A stretch of 64,000 bases of DNA from positions 1-64,000 of the forward strand of contig NZ_CANMVK010000002.1 in NCBI RefSeq assembly GCF_947501405.1, written 5' to 3'. Source of the stretch: an uncultured Hoeflea sp. (GTDB lineage: Bacteria > Pseudomonadota > Alphaproteobacteria > Rhizobiales > Rhizobiaceae). The notes under the pieces were generated by a model, which was given only the letters and a program-made list of their open reading frames with translations, searched no databases and was not told the origin of the DNA. Position 1 is the stretch's first letter. Every line of letters begins with the position of its first letter. The position numbers were made by a program, and so were the translations under genes. Positions 35,484 through 45,019 of the stretch are shown piece after piece.

Positions 35484-37073
35484 TCAAGCAGCCTTGGCGA
35501 CATGGTACTCCTTGATCGCCACCATCTTGATCATCTGCCAGCGATCCGCCTCGTAGTTGAGGGAAAACCCGTCGGCGGCCAGAAACACCGGGTCGCCATC
35601 GAGGTCGCGGGCGATGTCGCCGCGATGGGTGGTGACAAAGCGCTCGAGATCGGCATCATCTTCCGCCGAGATCCAGCGGCAGACCGAAAACCGTGCCATC
35701 TCGAAGCTCACCGGCAGGCCGTATTCGGCCTTGAGCCGCTCCTTGAGCACATCGAGCTGCAGCGCGCCGACAACGCCGACGATCGCCGGCGAACCGTCCT
35801 CCGGCGAAAACAATTGCACCACGCCCTCTTCGGCCATCTGCTGCAGCGCTTCTTTCAGTTTCTTGGCCTTCATCGCGTCCTCGAGCCGCACCCGGCGCAG
35901 TATTTCCGGTGCGAAGTTGGGCACCCCTTGAAACACCAGTGCCTCGCCTTCGGTCAGCGTGTCGCCGATTCTCAAGGTACCGTGGTTGGGTATGCCCACC
36001 ACATCGCCGGCATAGGCCGTGTCGGCGATCTGCCGCTGCGAGGCAAAGAAGAACTGCGGCGCCGATAGCCCCATCGGCTTGCCGGTGCGTGACAGCCGTG
36101 CCTTCATGCCGCGCTGCAATTTGCCCGAACACACCCGCACAAAGGCGATCCGGTCGCGGTGATTGGGATCCATATTGGCCTGGATCTTGAACACGAAAGC
36201 CGTCATCTTGGGATCAATGGCTTCCACTGTTCGGATGTCGGCGACCTGCGCCCGGGGCTGCGGAGCGAATTCACCCAGCGCGTTGATCAGATCGCGGACG
36301 CCAAAGTTCCTCAGCGCCGAGCCGAAATAGACCGGCGTGAGATGGCCTTCGCGAAACGCCTCGAGATCGAACGGCTTGCAGGCCTCGGCTGCCAAGCTGG
36401 TCTCCTCGATAAAGGTTTCGCGCTCGTTCTCTGGCAACAGGCCCGCGGCCTTGTCCGATTCCGGCCCGTTGACCGGCGTCAGTTCGGTTTCCCGGTCGGA
36501 GCGGCGGATCGCGGATTTCGCCAGATGATAGGTGCCTGAAAACGTCTTGCCCTGACCGATCGGCCAGGTCATCGGCGCACAATCGAGTGCCAGCTTCTCC
36601 TCCACCTCGTCAAGAATTTCGAACGGATTGCGCGCCTCGCGGTCCATCTTGTTGACGAAGGTGATGATCGGAATATCCCTGAGCCGGCAGACTTCAAACA
36701 GTTTCAAGGTCCGCGGTTCAATGCCCTTGGCGGCGTCGATCACCATCACCGCCGCATCCACCGCCGTGAGCGTGCGGTAGGTGTCATCGGCAAAATCTTC
36801 GTGGCCCGGCGTGTCGAGAAGATTGAAGACGTGATTGTCATATTCGAAGGTCATCACCGAAGTGACCACCGAGATGCCGCGCTCGCGTTCGATCTTCATC
36901 CAGTCCGAGCGGGTCTGGATCCGGTCTTTCTTTGCCTTAACCTCGCCGGCAAGCTGGATCGCGCCGCCGAAAAGCAACAGCTTTTCGGTCAGCGTCGTCT
37001 TGCCGGCATCAGGGTGCGAGATGATGGCGAAAGTCCGGCGGCGGCCGACCTCCTCGGCGAGAGCTTCAGGCAT
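35484..37073 (-). CDS. prfC: peptide chain release factor 3
   Basis: The 529-residue translational GTPase recycles RF1/RF2 after termination. It has G1 SHPDAGKTT, G3 DTPGHEDF and G4 NKMDREAR. EF-G-like domains II and III follow, with EDGSPAIVGVVGALQLDVL near the end. Length is that of E. coli RF3. It is divergent from dut across about 90 bp. Confidence 0.97.
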   Translation of the reverse strand: MPEALAEEVGRRRTFAIISHPDAGKTTLTEKLLLFGGAIQLAGEVKAKKDRIQTRSDWMKIERERGISVVTSVMTFEYDNHVFNLLDTPGHEDFADDTYRTLTAVDAAVMVIDAAKGIEPRTLKLFEVCRLRDIPIITFVNKMDREARNPFEILDEVEEKLALDCAPMTWPIGQGKTFSGTYHLAKSAIRRSDRETELTPVNGPESDKAAGLLPENERETFIEETSLAAEACKPFDLEAFREGHLTPVYFGSALRNFGVRDLINALGEFAPQPRAQVADIRTVEAIDPKMTAFVFKIQANMDPNHRDRIAFVRVCSGKLQRGMKARLSRTGKPMGLSAPQFFFASQRQIADTAYAGDVVGIPNHGTLRIGDTLTEGEALVFQGVPNFAPEILRRVRLEDAMKAKKLKEALQQMAEEGVVQLFSPEDGSPAIVGVVGALQLDVLKERLKAEYGLPVSFEMARFSVCRWISAEDDADLERFVTTHRGDIARDLDGDPVFLAADGFSLNYEADRWQMIKMVAIKEYHVAKAA

Positions 37074-37166
37074 GGTTCATGAATTCCTGTTGATGGCGCT
37101 GCCTTCTAGCTTCTTGCTGCCCGCCATGCAATTGACCTCGGTCTTGCGACAGGAAAAGCTGCGCTC

Positions 37167-37679
37167 ATGACCCGATCCGATCACCCGTCGCCCAACCCTT
37201 CCGCCGCTTCACCGCATTTGACTGCCGGCCCCCGGCCGGAGCTTCGTGTGAAGCGTCTGCCCCATGGCGAAGGGCTCGATCTGCCGGCCTATGAAACATC
37301 CGGTTCGGCCGGGATGGATCTGCGCGCCGCAGTGGATGCGGCAATCAATCTCGAATCCGGCGGTCGCGCAGCGATTCCCACCGGGCTGGTTATGGAGATC
37401 CCCCAAGGCTTTGAGGGACAGGTGCGGCCGCGCTCTGGCCTGGCGCTCAAGTCCGGCGTCACCTGCCTCAACACGCCGGGCACCATCGACAGCGACTACC
37501 GCGGCGAGGTCAAGGTCATCCTGGCCAATCTTGGCGCCGAGCCCTTCACCGTCACGCGCGGACTGCGAATTGCGCAGATGGTGATCGCGCCGGTGGTGCA
37601 GGCCCGGATCCGGTTGACAGAAGACCTCAGCGCAACCGATCGCGGCGCCGGCGGCTTCGGATCGACGGGCAGCCAATGA
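37167..37679 (+). CDS. dut: deoxyuridine 5'-triphosphate nucleotidohydrolase
   Basis: The 170-residue trimeric dUTPase hydrolyses dUTP to dUMP and pyrophosphate. All five motifs are present: [41 protein letters not shown] and [10 protein letters not shown]. An N-terminal extension of about 25 residues is unusual but not unique. It overlaps the next gene by 4 bp. In many bacteria it follows coaBC directly; here accessory DNA intervenes. Confidence 0.97.
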   Translation: MTRSDHPSPNPSAASPHLTAGPRPELRVKRLPHGEGLDLPAYETSGSAGMDLRAAVDAAINLESGGRAAIPTGLVMEIPQGFEGQVRPRSGLALKSGVTCLNTPGTIDSDYRGEVKVILANLGAEPFTVTRGLRIAQMVIAPVVQARIRLTEDLSATDRGAGGFGSTGSQ

Positions 37680-38680
37680 CCGGCCCGCTGACCGCTGTTG
37701 ATATGCACACCGGCGGCGAGCCGCTCAGGATCGTCACCTCCGGCTTCCCGGACCTGCCCAAGGGCACGATTCTTGAAAAACGCGCTTTTGTCCGCGACCA
37801 TCTCGATCACCTGCGCAAGGCTTTGATGTTCGAGCCGCGCGGTCATGCGGATCAGTACGGCGCGCTGCTCGTCGAGCCGGATCTGCCGGAAGCCGATCTG
37901 GCGGTGCTGTTCATGCACAATGAAGGCTACTCCACCATGTGCGGTCACGCCATCATCGCGCTCGGGCGCTATGCGGTGGATCAGGGCCTGGTGCCCGCAA
38001 ATGGCGACAGCGCCATAGTCAACATCGAATGTCCCTGCGGCCTGGTGCGCGCTGAAGTGTCGATCCGCGACGGAAAGCCCGCGGACGTCGCGTTTGAAAG
38101 CGTGCCCTCCTTCCTGTTTGATCGCGATTGCACGGTTGAGCGGGAGTCGGGGCCTCAGATCCGCTTCGATATCGCCTATGGCGGCGCGTTCTATGCCCTC
38201 GCTGACGCCGGCCAGTTCGGTCTCGAATTCGGCCACGATCCGGTCGCAAGCTTTGTCCAGGCAGCCGATGCGTTGACCCGTGCGGTCAAGCGGGCTTTTC
38301 CGCTCACCCACCCCGATGCGGCTGATCTGGCCTTTCTCTACGGCTCGATCCTGACCGACGGGCGCGATCAATGGTCTGACGCCCCGACACGCAACATCTG
38401 TGTTTTCGCCGACCGGCAGGTCGACCGCTCTCCTACCGGCTCCGGGGTCACTGCCCGGCTTGCGGCCATGCATGCCCGCGGTCAGATCTCGTTGGGCCAA
38501 ACCCGGACATTCGAAAGTGTCATCGGTTCACGCTTTTTGGGCAGCGTCGCATCCAAAACTTCCGCCGGATCTCATGCGGCGATCACCGCGCGTGTCTCCG
38601 GCCGTGCATATTACACCGGCAGAACCGAATTCATGATCGAGGCCGATGACCCGCTGGCGGATGGATTTCTCGTTCGCTAG
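37676..38680 (+). CDS. proline racemase-family trans-3-hydroxy-L-proline dehydratase
   Basis: The 334-residue protein has the proline racemase fold. The first catalytic position is Cys89 (STMCGHAII). The second, normally Cys in racemases and 4-hydroxyproline epimerases (DRSPCGTG), is Thr254 (DRSPTGSG). The Cys/Thr pair is the signature of trans-3-hydroxy-L-proline dehydratases, which form delta1-pyrroline-2-carboxylate. It overlaps the dut stop (ATGA), so it is translated from the same message. Other hydroxyproline genes are not seen nearby. Confidence 0.88.
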   Translation: MTGPLTAVDMHTGGEPLRIVTSGFPDLPKGTILEKRAFVRDHLDHLRKALMFEPRGHADQYGALLVEPDLPEADLAVLFMHNEGYSTMCGHAIIALGRYAVDQGLVPANGDSAIVNIECPCGLVRAEVSIRDGKPADVAFESVPSFLFDRDCTVERESGPQIRFDIAYGGAFYALADAGQFGLEFGHDPVASFVQAADALTRAVKRAFPLTHPDAADLAFLYGSILTDGRDQWSDAPTRNICVFADRQVDRSPTGSGVTARLAAMHARGQISLGQTRTFESVIGSRFLGSVASKTSAGSHAAITARVSGRAYYTGRTEFMIEADDPLADGFLVR

Positions 38681-38827
38681 TGCTTTGTCGCGGTTGGTGG
38701 AATAGAATTCTTCTGAAGCTCATTTCGTGAGTACAAATTTGCAGGGCTGCCGCTGCAGCCTTCGGCCGCAACGCTCGCAATCCCGCCAAGCCTGCCTTAA
38801 ACTGCGCGGCACCAACAGGAGATTACC

Positions 38828-39802
38828 ATGTCCGCCTTTTCGCAAGACAAGCCCGGCCGCGGCCGTATCTATGATTCGATCACCCAGACCATCGGCAACA
38901 CCCCGATCGTCCGCCTCGCCAAACTGGCTGAAGCTCACGGCGTCAAGGCCGACCTGCTGGGTAAGCTGGAGTTCTTCAACCCCATCGCCTCTGTCAAGGA
39001 CCGGATCGGCGTCGCCATGATCGAGGCTCTGGAAGCCGATGGCCGCATTACCCCTGGCAAGACCACGCTCGTGGAGCCGACCTCGGGAAACACAGGCATC
39101 GCGCTTGCCTTCGCTGCCGCGGCCAAAGGCTACCGGCTGATCCTGACCATGCCTGAAACCATGTCGATCGAGCGCCGCAAAATGCTGGCGCTTCTGGGAG
39201 CTGAACTGGTGCTGACCGAAGGTCCGAAGGGGATGAAGGGCGCGATCGCCAAGGCTGAGGAATTGCTGGGCGAGATCGAGGATGCGGTCATGCCGCAGCA
39301 ATTCGAAAATCCCGCCAACCCGGAGATCCATCGCCGCACGACGGCCGAGGAAATCTGGAACGATACCGATGGCGGCGTCGATATTCTGGTTTCCGGCATC
39401 GGCACAGGCGGCACCATCACCGGCGCGGGCCAGGTGCTCAAATCAAAAAAACAGGATCTCAAGGTGATCGCAATTGAGCCAGAGGATTCCCCCGTGCTGT
39501 CGGGCGGCAATCCTGGACCGCACAAGATCCAGGGCATCGGCGCGGGCTTTGCGCCGGCCATCCTCGACACGTCGATCTATGATGAAGTGGTGCAAATCGG
39601 CAATCAGCAGGCTTTCGAGATGGCCCGCGAAGTGGCAAGGCTTGAGGGGTTGCCGGTGGGGATCTCATCCGGCGCAGCACTTGCTGCGGCCATCGAGGTT
39701 GGCGCGCGGGAGGAAAATGCCGGCAAACAGATCGTCGTCATCATTCCTTCCTTCGCCGAGCGCTATCTTTCGACGGCTCTGTTTGAAGGTCTGGGCGACT
39801 GA
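38828..39802 (+). CDS. cysK: cysteine synthase A
   Basis: The 324-residue PLP enzyme makes cysteine from O-acetylserine and sulfide. The PLP lysine is Lys57 ([11 protein letters not shown]). The substrate loop is [11 protein letters not shown] and the phosphate loop [12 protein letters not shown]. It ends with [25 protein letters not shown] precedes the ATG. No leader or riboswitch was recognised upstream. Confidence 0.96.
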   Translation: MSAFSQDKPGRGRIYDSITQTIGNTPIVRLAKLAEAHGVKADLLGKLEFFNPIASVKDRIGVAMIEALEADGRITPGKTTLVEPTSGNTGIALAFAAAAKGYRLILTMPETMSIERRKMLALLGAELVLTEGPKGMKGAIAKAEELLGEIEDAVMPQQFENPANPEIHRRTTAEEIWNDTDGGVDILVSGIGTGGTITGAGQVLKSKKQDLKVIAIEPEDSPVLSGGNPGPHKIQGIGAGFAPAILDTSIYDEVVQIGNQQAFEMAREVARLEGLPVGISSGAALAAAIEVGAREENAGKQIVVIIPSFAERYLSTALFEGLGD

Positions 39803-40246
39803 TCTGAACTCCGCGCCATAAAGAACTGCGGGACTTCCGGAGTAATTTTGGAGGCGGTGCGTTGTGACTCTCGTAAGCCTGACGGGCCACTTGTGGCCCG
39901 TGGCAATACGCCTGCGTAACTTCGATACGGATCACAGGCCACCGCCAGCCGATCACAAGGCTCGCCGCCCGGTGAGTGACGCCGAGCGCGGAACCATCGT
40001 GCTCAGTGACGGCCCCTACGCGACAGCAGATCTGCAAAGGGCTGATACCCAGAAGCTGTCGAACACCGTCGACATCGATTGCATTCCCGTTCGATGTCGA
40101 AACCGCGCCGGTCTGAACGGTGAGATGGCTCGAGCGGCGCATGCATCCGTTCATGTTGCCGCAGCGCCCCACCGTCAGACCAAGTTCTGCGCCGGCCTGA
40201 GGCGAAACCCGGGAGGCCGGAGGCCAGCGGGTTCTTAAATTCGGAC
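39803..40246. other. 444-bp intergenic region with a hairpin and a weak ORF
   Basis: A perfect 9-bp stem ACGGGCCAC / GTGGCCCGT with a 2-nt loop (39882-39901) lies about 80 bp past cysK but lacks a T run. A GTG at 39864 has GGAGG about 10 nt upstream and opens a 124-codon frame (to 40238), but the product has no recognisable feature. The comM gene converges from the other side. Confidence 0.4.
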
Positions 40247-41779
40247 CTATGCGGCCTGGGCGACCCGCTCGGTGCCGATGCGGTAAGAGATCGATTCGGC
40301 CAGATGAATCCGGCCCACGGTTTCCGCGCCATCGAGATCAGCCAAGGTGCGCGCCACCTTCAGGATCCGGTGATAGGCGCGGGCGGAAAACCGCATCTTG
40401 CGGGCCGCATCCTCGAGCAGGGCCTGGCCGCCGGGATCGGGGCGGCTGACCTCTTCGACCAAGGCTGTCGAGCATTGCGCATTGGTGCGGATGTCAGGCC
40501 GCCCCAGCGCCCGGTAGCGCGCCAGTTGCGCCATCCGCGCCATCGCCACCCTGGTGGCGATATCGGTGCTTTTTTCCGCCGCCTGAGGCTGGATCAGATC
40601 CTCGGCGGTCACTGCCGGCACCTGAATGCGAATGTCGATCCGGTCCATCAGCGGCCCGGATATCCGGCCCTGATAATCGCTCTGGCAGCGCGGCCCGCGG
40701 GCGCAGCTATGGCCTGGCTCGCCGGCCATTCCGCAGCGGCACGGGTTCATCGCCGCGATCAGCTGAATATTGGCAGGATAGCTGACCCGGTGATTGGCGC
40801 GTGCGATCACGCTTTCGCCGGTCTCGAGCGGCTGTCTTAGCGAATCCGCCACCTGCGGAGTGAATTCGGGAAACTCGTCGAGAAACAACACGCCGTGGTG
40901 GGCGAGCGACACCTCACCCGGCCTCGCCTTGAGCCCGCCGCCCACCATCGCCGCCATCGACGCGGAATGATGGGGTGCGCGGAACGGCCGTCGGTCTGAC
41001 AATTTGCCGCCCGCCAGATTCCCGGCGATCGAATGGATCATCGAGACTTCCAGAAGTTCGGCCGGCGAGAGCGGCGGCAGAATCGAGGGCAGCCGTGCCG
41101 CAAGCATGGATTTGCCCGATCCCGGCGGACCGACCATGATCAGATTGTGACCGCCGGCCGCCGCCACTTCGAGCGCCCGCTTGGCGGTTTCCTGGCCCTT
41201 GATGTCGGCGAAGTCGGGCAAGTCGTCCGGGTCTGCGCGGATCGCGGCAACGGGCCGGGAGAGCACTTGTGTGCCGCGGAAATGATTGGCCATCGCGATC
41301 AGCGATCTCGGCGCCAGAATGTCGATGTCTTCCCCGGCCCAGGCCGCTTCGGCGCCGGAGCCCGCCGGACAGATCAGGCCCTTGCCAAGCGCGTTGGCGC
41401 CGATCGCCGCCGGCAGCGCGCCCGCCACAGTGGTGATCGTGCCATCCAGCGACAATTCGCCCAAAACCACATAGCCGTTGAGTGCATCGGCCGGAATGGC
41501 GCCCAGCGCCGCCATCAGGCCGAGCGCGATCGGCAGGTCGAAATGGCTGCCTTCCTTGGGCAGATCGGCGGGCGCCAGATTGACCGTCACCTTCTTGGCC
41601 GGCAGCGCCAGCCCTGAGGCATGCAACGCCGCCTGTACCCGCTCCCGGCTTTCCGCAACGGCCTTGTCCGGGAGCCCGACGATCTGCATTCCCACCTTGC
41701 CCGGCGCCACCATCACCTGAACATCCACTGCCACCGCTTCAATGCCCTGGAATGCAACCGTGCTGACCCGTGCCACCAT
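40247..41779 (-). CDS. comM: Mg chelatase-like AAA ATPase ComM/YifB
   Basis: The 510-residue hexameric AAA+ helicase promotes branch migration in natural transformation and recombination. It has an N-terminal Lon-like domain (about 1-190), Walker A MVGPPGSGKSMLAARLP, Walker B GVLFLDEFPEF and a Cys-rich insertion MNPCRCGMAGEPGHSC. ATG 41779 (MVARVSTVAFQG) is the conserved start. In rhizobia it is commonly near gshB, as here. Confidence 0.95.
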   Translation of the reverse strand: MVARVSTVAFQGIEAVAVDVQVMVAPGKVGMQIVGLPDKAVAESRERVQAALHASGLALPAKKVTVNLAPADLPKEGSHFDLPIALGLMAALGAIPADALNGYVVLGELSLDGTITTVAGALPAAIGANALGKGLICPAGSGAEAAWAGEDIDILAPRSLIAMANHFRGTQVLSRPVAAIRADPDDLPDFADIKGQETAKRALEVAAAGGHNLIMVGPPGSGKSMLAARLPSILPPLSPAELLEVSMIHSIAGNLAGGKLSDRRPFRAPHHSASMAAMVGGGLKARPGEVSLAHHGVLFLDEFPEFTPQVADSLRQPLETGESVIARANHRVSYPANIQLIAAMNPCRCGMAGEPGHSCARGPRCQSDYQGRISGPLMDRIDIRIQVPAVTAEDLIQPQAAEKSTDIATRVAMARMAQLARYRALGRPDIRTNAQCSTALVEEVSRPDPGGQALLEDAARKMRFSARAYHRILKVARTLADLDGAETVGRIHLAESISYRIGTERVAQAA

Positions 41780-42057
41780 GAATCCGTCCCTCCTCACGCA
41801 TGAAGTACATCGGCGCCCTTGCCCGCTATGCGCGTTGATCAGCAAAGGAAACCACACAAGCGGGAATAAAACAAGAACATTTGCAAAACAAATGCACCAT
41901 AAAGGCGATAGAAGGTTGCGTTAGGTTGTATAAGAAGAACACACCGGATCGCAGCCTATGCGTGTTTCCCTGAAAAATCAGGGGAATCCGGATTGCCGTG
42001 CCCGGTGATCGGCTGTAGGGGCAGGGCAGAGACCATGCTTGATCAAAGGAAAGCCGG

Positions 42058-42360
42058 ATGGCGTTTTTGGACGACGGTGATCATCTTTTTGCAATCGATC
42101 TGACCTATGTCACCGGGCTTGAGAACATCGATCCGCTAATCGCGCAGCATATGACGTTCATCGAGCGTGGCTATGCATCGGGCCTGTTTTTAGCGTCGGG
42201 CGCCAAGGTGCCGCGCACCGGCGGCGTCATCATTGCCCGCGGGCGCTCGCGTGCCGACATCGAAACGCTGATCAAGGACGATCCGTTTCACAGTGCTGGC
42301 GTCGCCGAATACACCGTCACAGAGTTTCTTCCGGGCAACCTGGCCGCCGCGCTCAAATAG
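42058..42360 (+). CDS. YciI-family protein
   Basis: The 100-residue ferredoxin-like-fold protein has the YCII pattern: LFAIDLTYVTGLENIDPLIA, with Asp near the start, HMTFIERGY and DDPFHSAGVAEYTVTEF. The conserved Asp/His pair is proposed to be an active site in the family; the reaction is unknown. AAAGGAAAG precedes the ATG. It is convergent with gshB. Confidence 0.85.
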   Translation: MAFLDDGDHLFAIDLTYVTGLENIDPLIAQHMTFIERGYASGLFLASGAKVPRTGGVIIARGRSRADIETLIKDDPFHSAGVAEYTVTEFLPGNLAAALK

Positions 42361-42368
42361 GCGGGGCT

Positions 42369-43316
42369 TTAACCGCGTTTGGCTTCCACCGCATCCCAGA
42401 ACAGCGCGGCGATGTCCGGCCCGCCGAATTTTTTCACTTCGCGCAGGCCGGTGGGGGAGGTGACGTTGATCTCGGTCATCTTGTCGCCGATGATGTCGAT
42501 CCCCACCAATATGAAGCCACGGTCCCTGAGCGCAGGGCCGATGCGGGCGCAGATCTCCTGCTCACGCGCTGTGAGTTCGCTGTGCTCGGCGCGACCGCCC
42601 ACATGCATATTGGAACGCGAATCATGCTCGGCCGGAACCCGGTTGATCGCACCCACTGGCTCGCCATCGATCAGCAGGATACGCTTGTCACCGGCCCGCA
42701 CATCGGAGAGATACTCCTGCGCAATGAACGGCTCACGGTACATCTGGGCAAACATCTCCAGAAGCGAGGCCATGTTGCGGTCGCCGGGCTTGATGTGGAA
42801 CACGCCTGCGCCGCCATTGCCATAAAGCGGCTTCAAGATCATGTCGCCCACCTCCGCGCGGAAGGCGTTGATCGTCGCCGGATCCCGGGAGATCAGCGTT
42901 TTCGGCATCAGATCGGCAAATTCGGTGACAAAGATCTTCTCCGGCGAATTGCGCACCCAGGCCGGATCATTGACCACCAGCGTCTTGGGGTGGACGCGCT
43001 CGAGCAGATGGGTGGATGTGATGTAGGCCATGTCAAAGGGCGGGTCTTGTCTCAGCAGCACCACGTCCATGTCGGCCAGATCGATGATCTGCTGCGGCCC
43101 CAGCTCGAAATGATCGCCCTCGACATCGCGCAGGATCATCTCTTCGGCCACCGCCTGGATGACGCCATCGCGCATCGACAGCTGGTCCGGCGTGTAGTGA
43201 AACAGCCTGAATCCTCGCGCCTGCGCCTCCAGCGCCATGGCGAAGGTGGAATCGCCGCCAATCGAAATCGAACTCACATGGTCCATCTGGACCGCGACAT
43301 TCCGGATCTTGCTCAT
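42369..43316 (-). CDS. gshB: glutathione synthetase
   Basis: The 315-residue ATP-grasp enzyme joins gamma-glutamylcysteine and glycine. Recognised parts are the N-terminal [20 protein letters not shown], the [12 protein letters not shown] segment, the ATP lysine region [16 protein letters not shown] and the metal-binding [14 protein letters not shown]. Length is that of E. coli GshB. Confidence 0.97.
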   Translation of the reverse strand: MSKIRNVAVQMDHVSSISIGGDSTFAMALEAQARGFRLFHYTPDQLSMRDGVIQAVAEEMILRDVEGDHFELGPQQIIDLADMDVVLLRQDPPFDMAYITSTHLLERVHPKTLVVNDPAWVRNSPEKIFVTEFADLMPKTLISRDPATINAFRAEVGDMILKPLYGNGGAGVFHIKPGDRNMASLLEMFAQMYREPFIAQEYLSDVRAGDKRILLIDGEPVGAINRVPAEHDSRSNMHVGGRAEHSELTAREQEICARIGPALRDRGFILVGIDIIGDKMTEINVTSPTGLREVKKFGGPDIAALFWDAVEAKRG

Positions 43317-43452
43317 GGGTCAGGTGTCTCCGCCATATTTGCAAATCCCACATAGGCGCTGGCAGGGGCAAATTGCAACGGGGAGGGGGAAGGAGTTGGC
43401 GCCGGAAGAGGTGATTGGGTGGGGGAGCGGACTTTCGCAACGATATGTAATA

Positions 43453-43480
43453 ACGCCCGCTATGCGGATTAAGCGGGCGT
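43453..43480 (-). terminator. possible terminator-like hairpin
   Basis: ACGCCCGCT and AGCGGGCGT form a perfect 9-bp stem with a 10-nt loop, about 25 bp past the end of the membrane protein gene at 43506. The T-rich tail is weak, so it is a candidate only. Confidence 0.5.
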
Positions 43481-43505
43481 CCAACTGTTTCGAGTCGATG
43501 TCCGC

Positions 43506-43967
43506 CTACGGGGCCGTCGGTTCGGACACATCGCGGCGCTTCCCAAAATAATAGGCCCAAAGACTTAGAACAACTGCTGCTGAAGAGATAATGGTCATCA
43601 CGGTGCCGGGCACGAAGTTCACGAAACCGCCGAGGTCCATAAAAATGAAATAGCCGACATCGGTAACCCAGCCGACGATCGCTGTCATGAAAATGAACGT
43701 GACTGACTGACGCCATATCATCACCCCGCCAACAACCGTGAACGTTCCGATCCAAAGCAGGTTGAAGCCGTGTTGATTTAAAACAGCGCCAACGGCCGCA
43801 TGATAATCACCAACAAGCAAAGCCGGGTCCACAGCATCAGCGATCCCCGCAACGGCCCCTGCACTGTCTTGCGAGATCGTCATGACGCCAGCAAACATAT
43901 GTACCAAGCCCCAAATGACCCAAAGCGCCGCAGCGGTCTTGAGAAGCAGCTTGTTCTTGTCGGTCAT
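43506..43967 (-). CDS. four-segment membrane protein of unknown function
   Basis: The 153-residue protein has about four hydrophobic segments (LLLKTAAALWVIWGLVHMFA; LLWIGTFTVVGGVMIW; FIFMTAIVGWVTDVGYFIFM; VMTIISSAAVVLSLWAYYFG). It has no catalytic motif that I recognise. It is divergent from a MarR gene with a strong operator-like dyad in the gap, so it is probably repressed by that MarR. Confidence 0.75.
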   Translation of the reverse strand: MTDKNKLLLKTAAALWVIWGLVHMFAGVMTISQDSAGAVAGIADAVDPALLVGDYHAAVGAVLNQHGFNLLWIGTFTVVGGVMIWRQSVTFIFMTAIVGWVTDVGYFIFMDLGGFVNFVPGTVMTIISSAAVVLSLWAYYFGKRRDVSEPTAP

Positions 43968-44006
43968 TTGAACGCCCCTTTGTCTGTGCTTTTTTGCATG
44001 CTAATC

Positions 44007-44051
44007 AGTTGACGTTGTCCACTTTTTAGAAATTTGTGGACTTTGTCAACT
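44007..44051. promoter_or_regulatory. double dyad between the membrane gene and MarR gene
   Basis: AGTTGACGTTGTCCAC (44007-44022) and GTGGACTTTGTCAACT (44036-44051) are inverted copies with 14 of 16 positions matching. Each arm is itself nearly palindromic (GTTGAC-N3-GTCcAC), so two regulator dimers could bind. It lies between divergent starts at 43967 and 44063. Confidence 0.75.
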
Positions 44052-44062
44052 AAAGTATTGCT

Positions 44063-44494
44063 ATGCAAGATGCAGAACTGGCCCTCCTGATCGATCGCTT
44101 CATGCGACGCATCCACTTTGGTCTACAATCCAAAGGGCCCTCATTCGATACAGAGAGAGTTGGCCCCGGTGGCGGCATCGTCCTTCTGACTCTGTCGGAT
44201 ATGGGGTGTCCCAGCCTGCATGAGCTGACCCTGCAGGTGGCGCGGGATAAAAGTCAGATGACGCGCACCATCAGGTCGCTCGAGACCAAAGGCCTGGTTG
44301 AACGCAGACCATCACCTGACGATGCAAGGGTCACACATGTTGCCTTAACGTCTGCAGGGGAGCGGGTTGTCGATGCGCTCAAGGAGGTCGTATCGGAAAC
44401 GATCAACGAAATACTCTCGCCAATCTCGAAGTCCGAAGAGCTGGTGCTGCGCAACCTGTTGGAACGAGCCCTCGGTGAAACGACGCCCGAATAG
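44063..44494 (+). CDS. MarR-family transcriptional regulator
   Basis: The 143-residue winged helix has the recognition region SLHELTLQVARDKSQMTRTI and wing VERRPSPDDARVTHVALT. The ligand is unknown. It is divergent from a small membrane protein, and the double dyad at 44007-44051 next to its start supports autoregulation. Confidence 0.88.
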   Translation: MQDAELALLIDRFMRRIHFGLQSKGPSFDTERVGPGGGIVLLTLSDMGCPSLHELTLQVARDKSQMTRTIRSLETKGLVERRPSPDDARVTHVALTSAGERVVDALKEVVSETINEILSPISKSEELVLRNLLERALGETTPE

Positions 44495-44647
44495 CTGCCA
44501 TTCAACCACGCCGCTGCATTGGTCGATTGGGGCTCCGGGCGGACCTTTGCTGCCCTCCGAACCAGCGGCTGCTCATGGGCCGAAAGCAATCAAGCAATTC
44601 GAACGTAGCGGATGTGGAAGGGTTTCAATCCCTGCACAAGCGGCCCC

Positions 44648-45019
44648 CTAAAACGCGTCCTTGAGATGCACCGGCCATCTCCACGGGCTGACTACGACGA
44701 TGTCGTGCCGCCACGACAGTCGCGTCGAATCAGGCTGTTTTCCAATGAAGATCTCGCCCGCAGCTGCAATACGTCTCTGGGACGCATAGCTCACGGCATC
44801 GACGCCCGCAGTCAGATCGCGCCGCGCCTTGACCTCCACGAAGGCGATCAGATCGCCTTTGCGCGCCACCAGATCGATCTCGCCCAGTGGCGTTCGGTAG
44901 CGAAAGCCGGCGATTCTGTAGCCCTTGAGGATAAGCGCCAGCGCGGCCAGCCATTCGGCGCGGTGGCCCTTGCGTTCGGAACGCTGTTTGCGGTCCCTTG
45001 CGTCGCGGGCGGCGCTCAT
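44648..45019 (-). CDS. YraN/UPF0102-family endonuclease-like protein
   Basis: The 123-residue protein has the restriction-endonuclease-like fold of YraN: an N-terminal RKGHRAEWLAALALILKGYR and the Asp/Glu core PLGEIDLVARKGDLIAFVEV-K. It overlaps rsmI by 4 bp, a pairing conserved in the order. The physiological role is unknown, though the residues match a nuclease active site. Confidence 0.9.
   Translation of the reverse strand: MSAARDARDRKQRSERKGHRAEWLAALALILKGYRIAGFRYRTPLGEIDLVARKGDLIAFVEVKARRDLTAGVDAVSYASQRRIAAAGEIFIGKQPDSTRLSWRHDIVVVSPWRWPVHLKDAF

Noticed and set aside
42030-42040. TTGATCAA upstream of the YciI gene as an FNR box
   Set aside because: FNR boxes need six bases between TTGA and TCAA; here the halves are adjacent.
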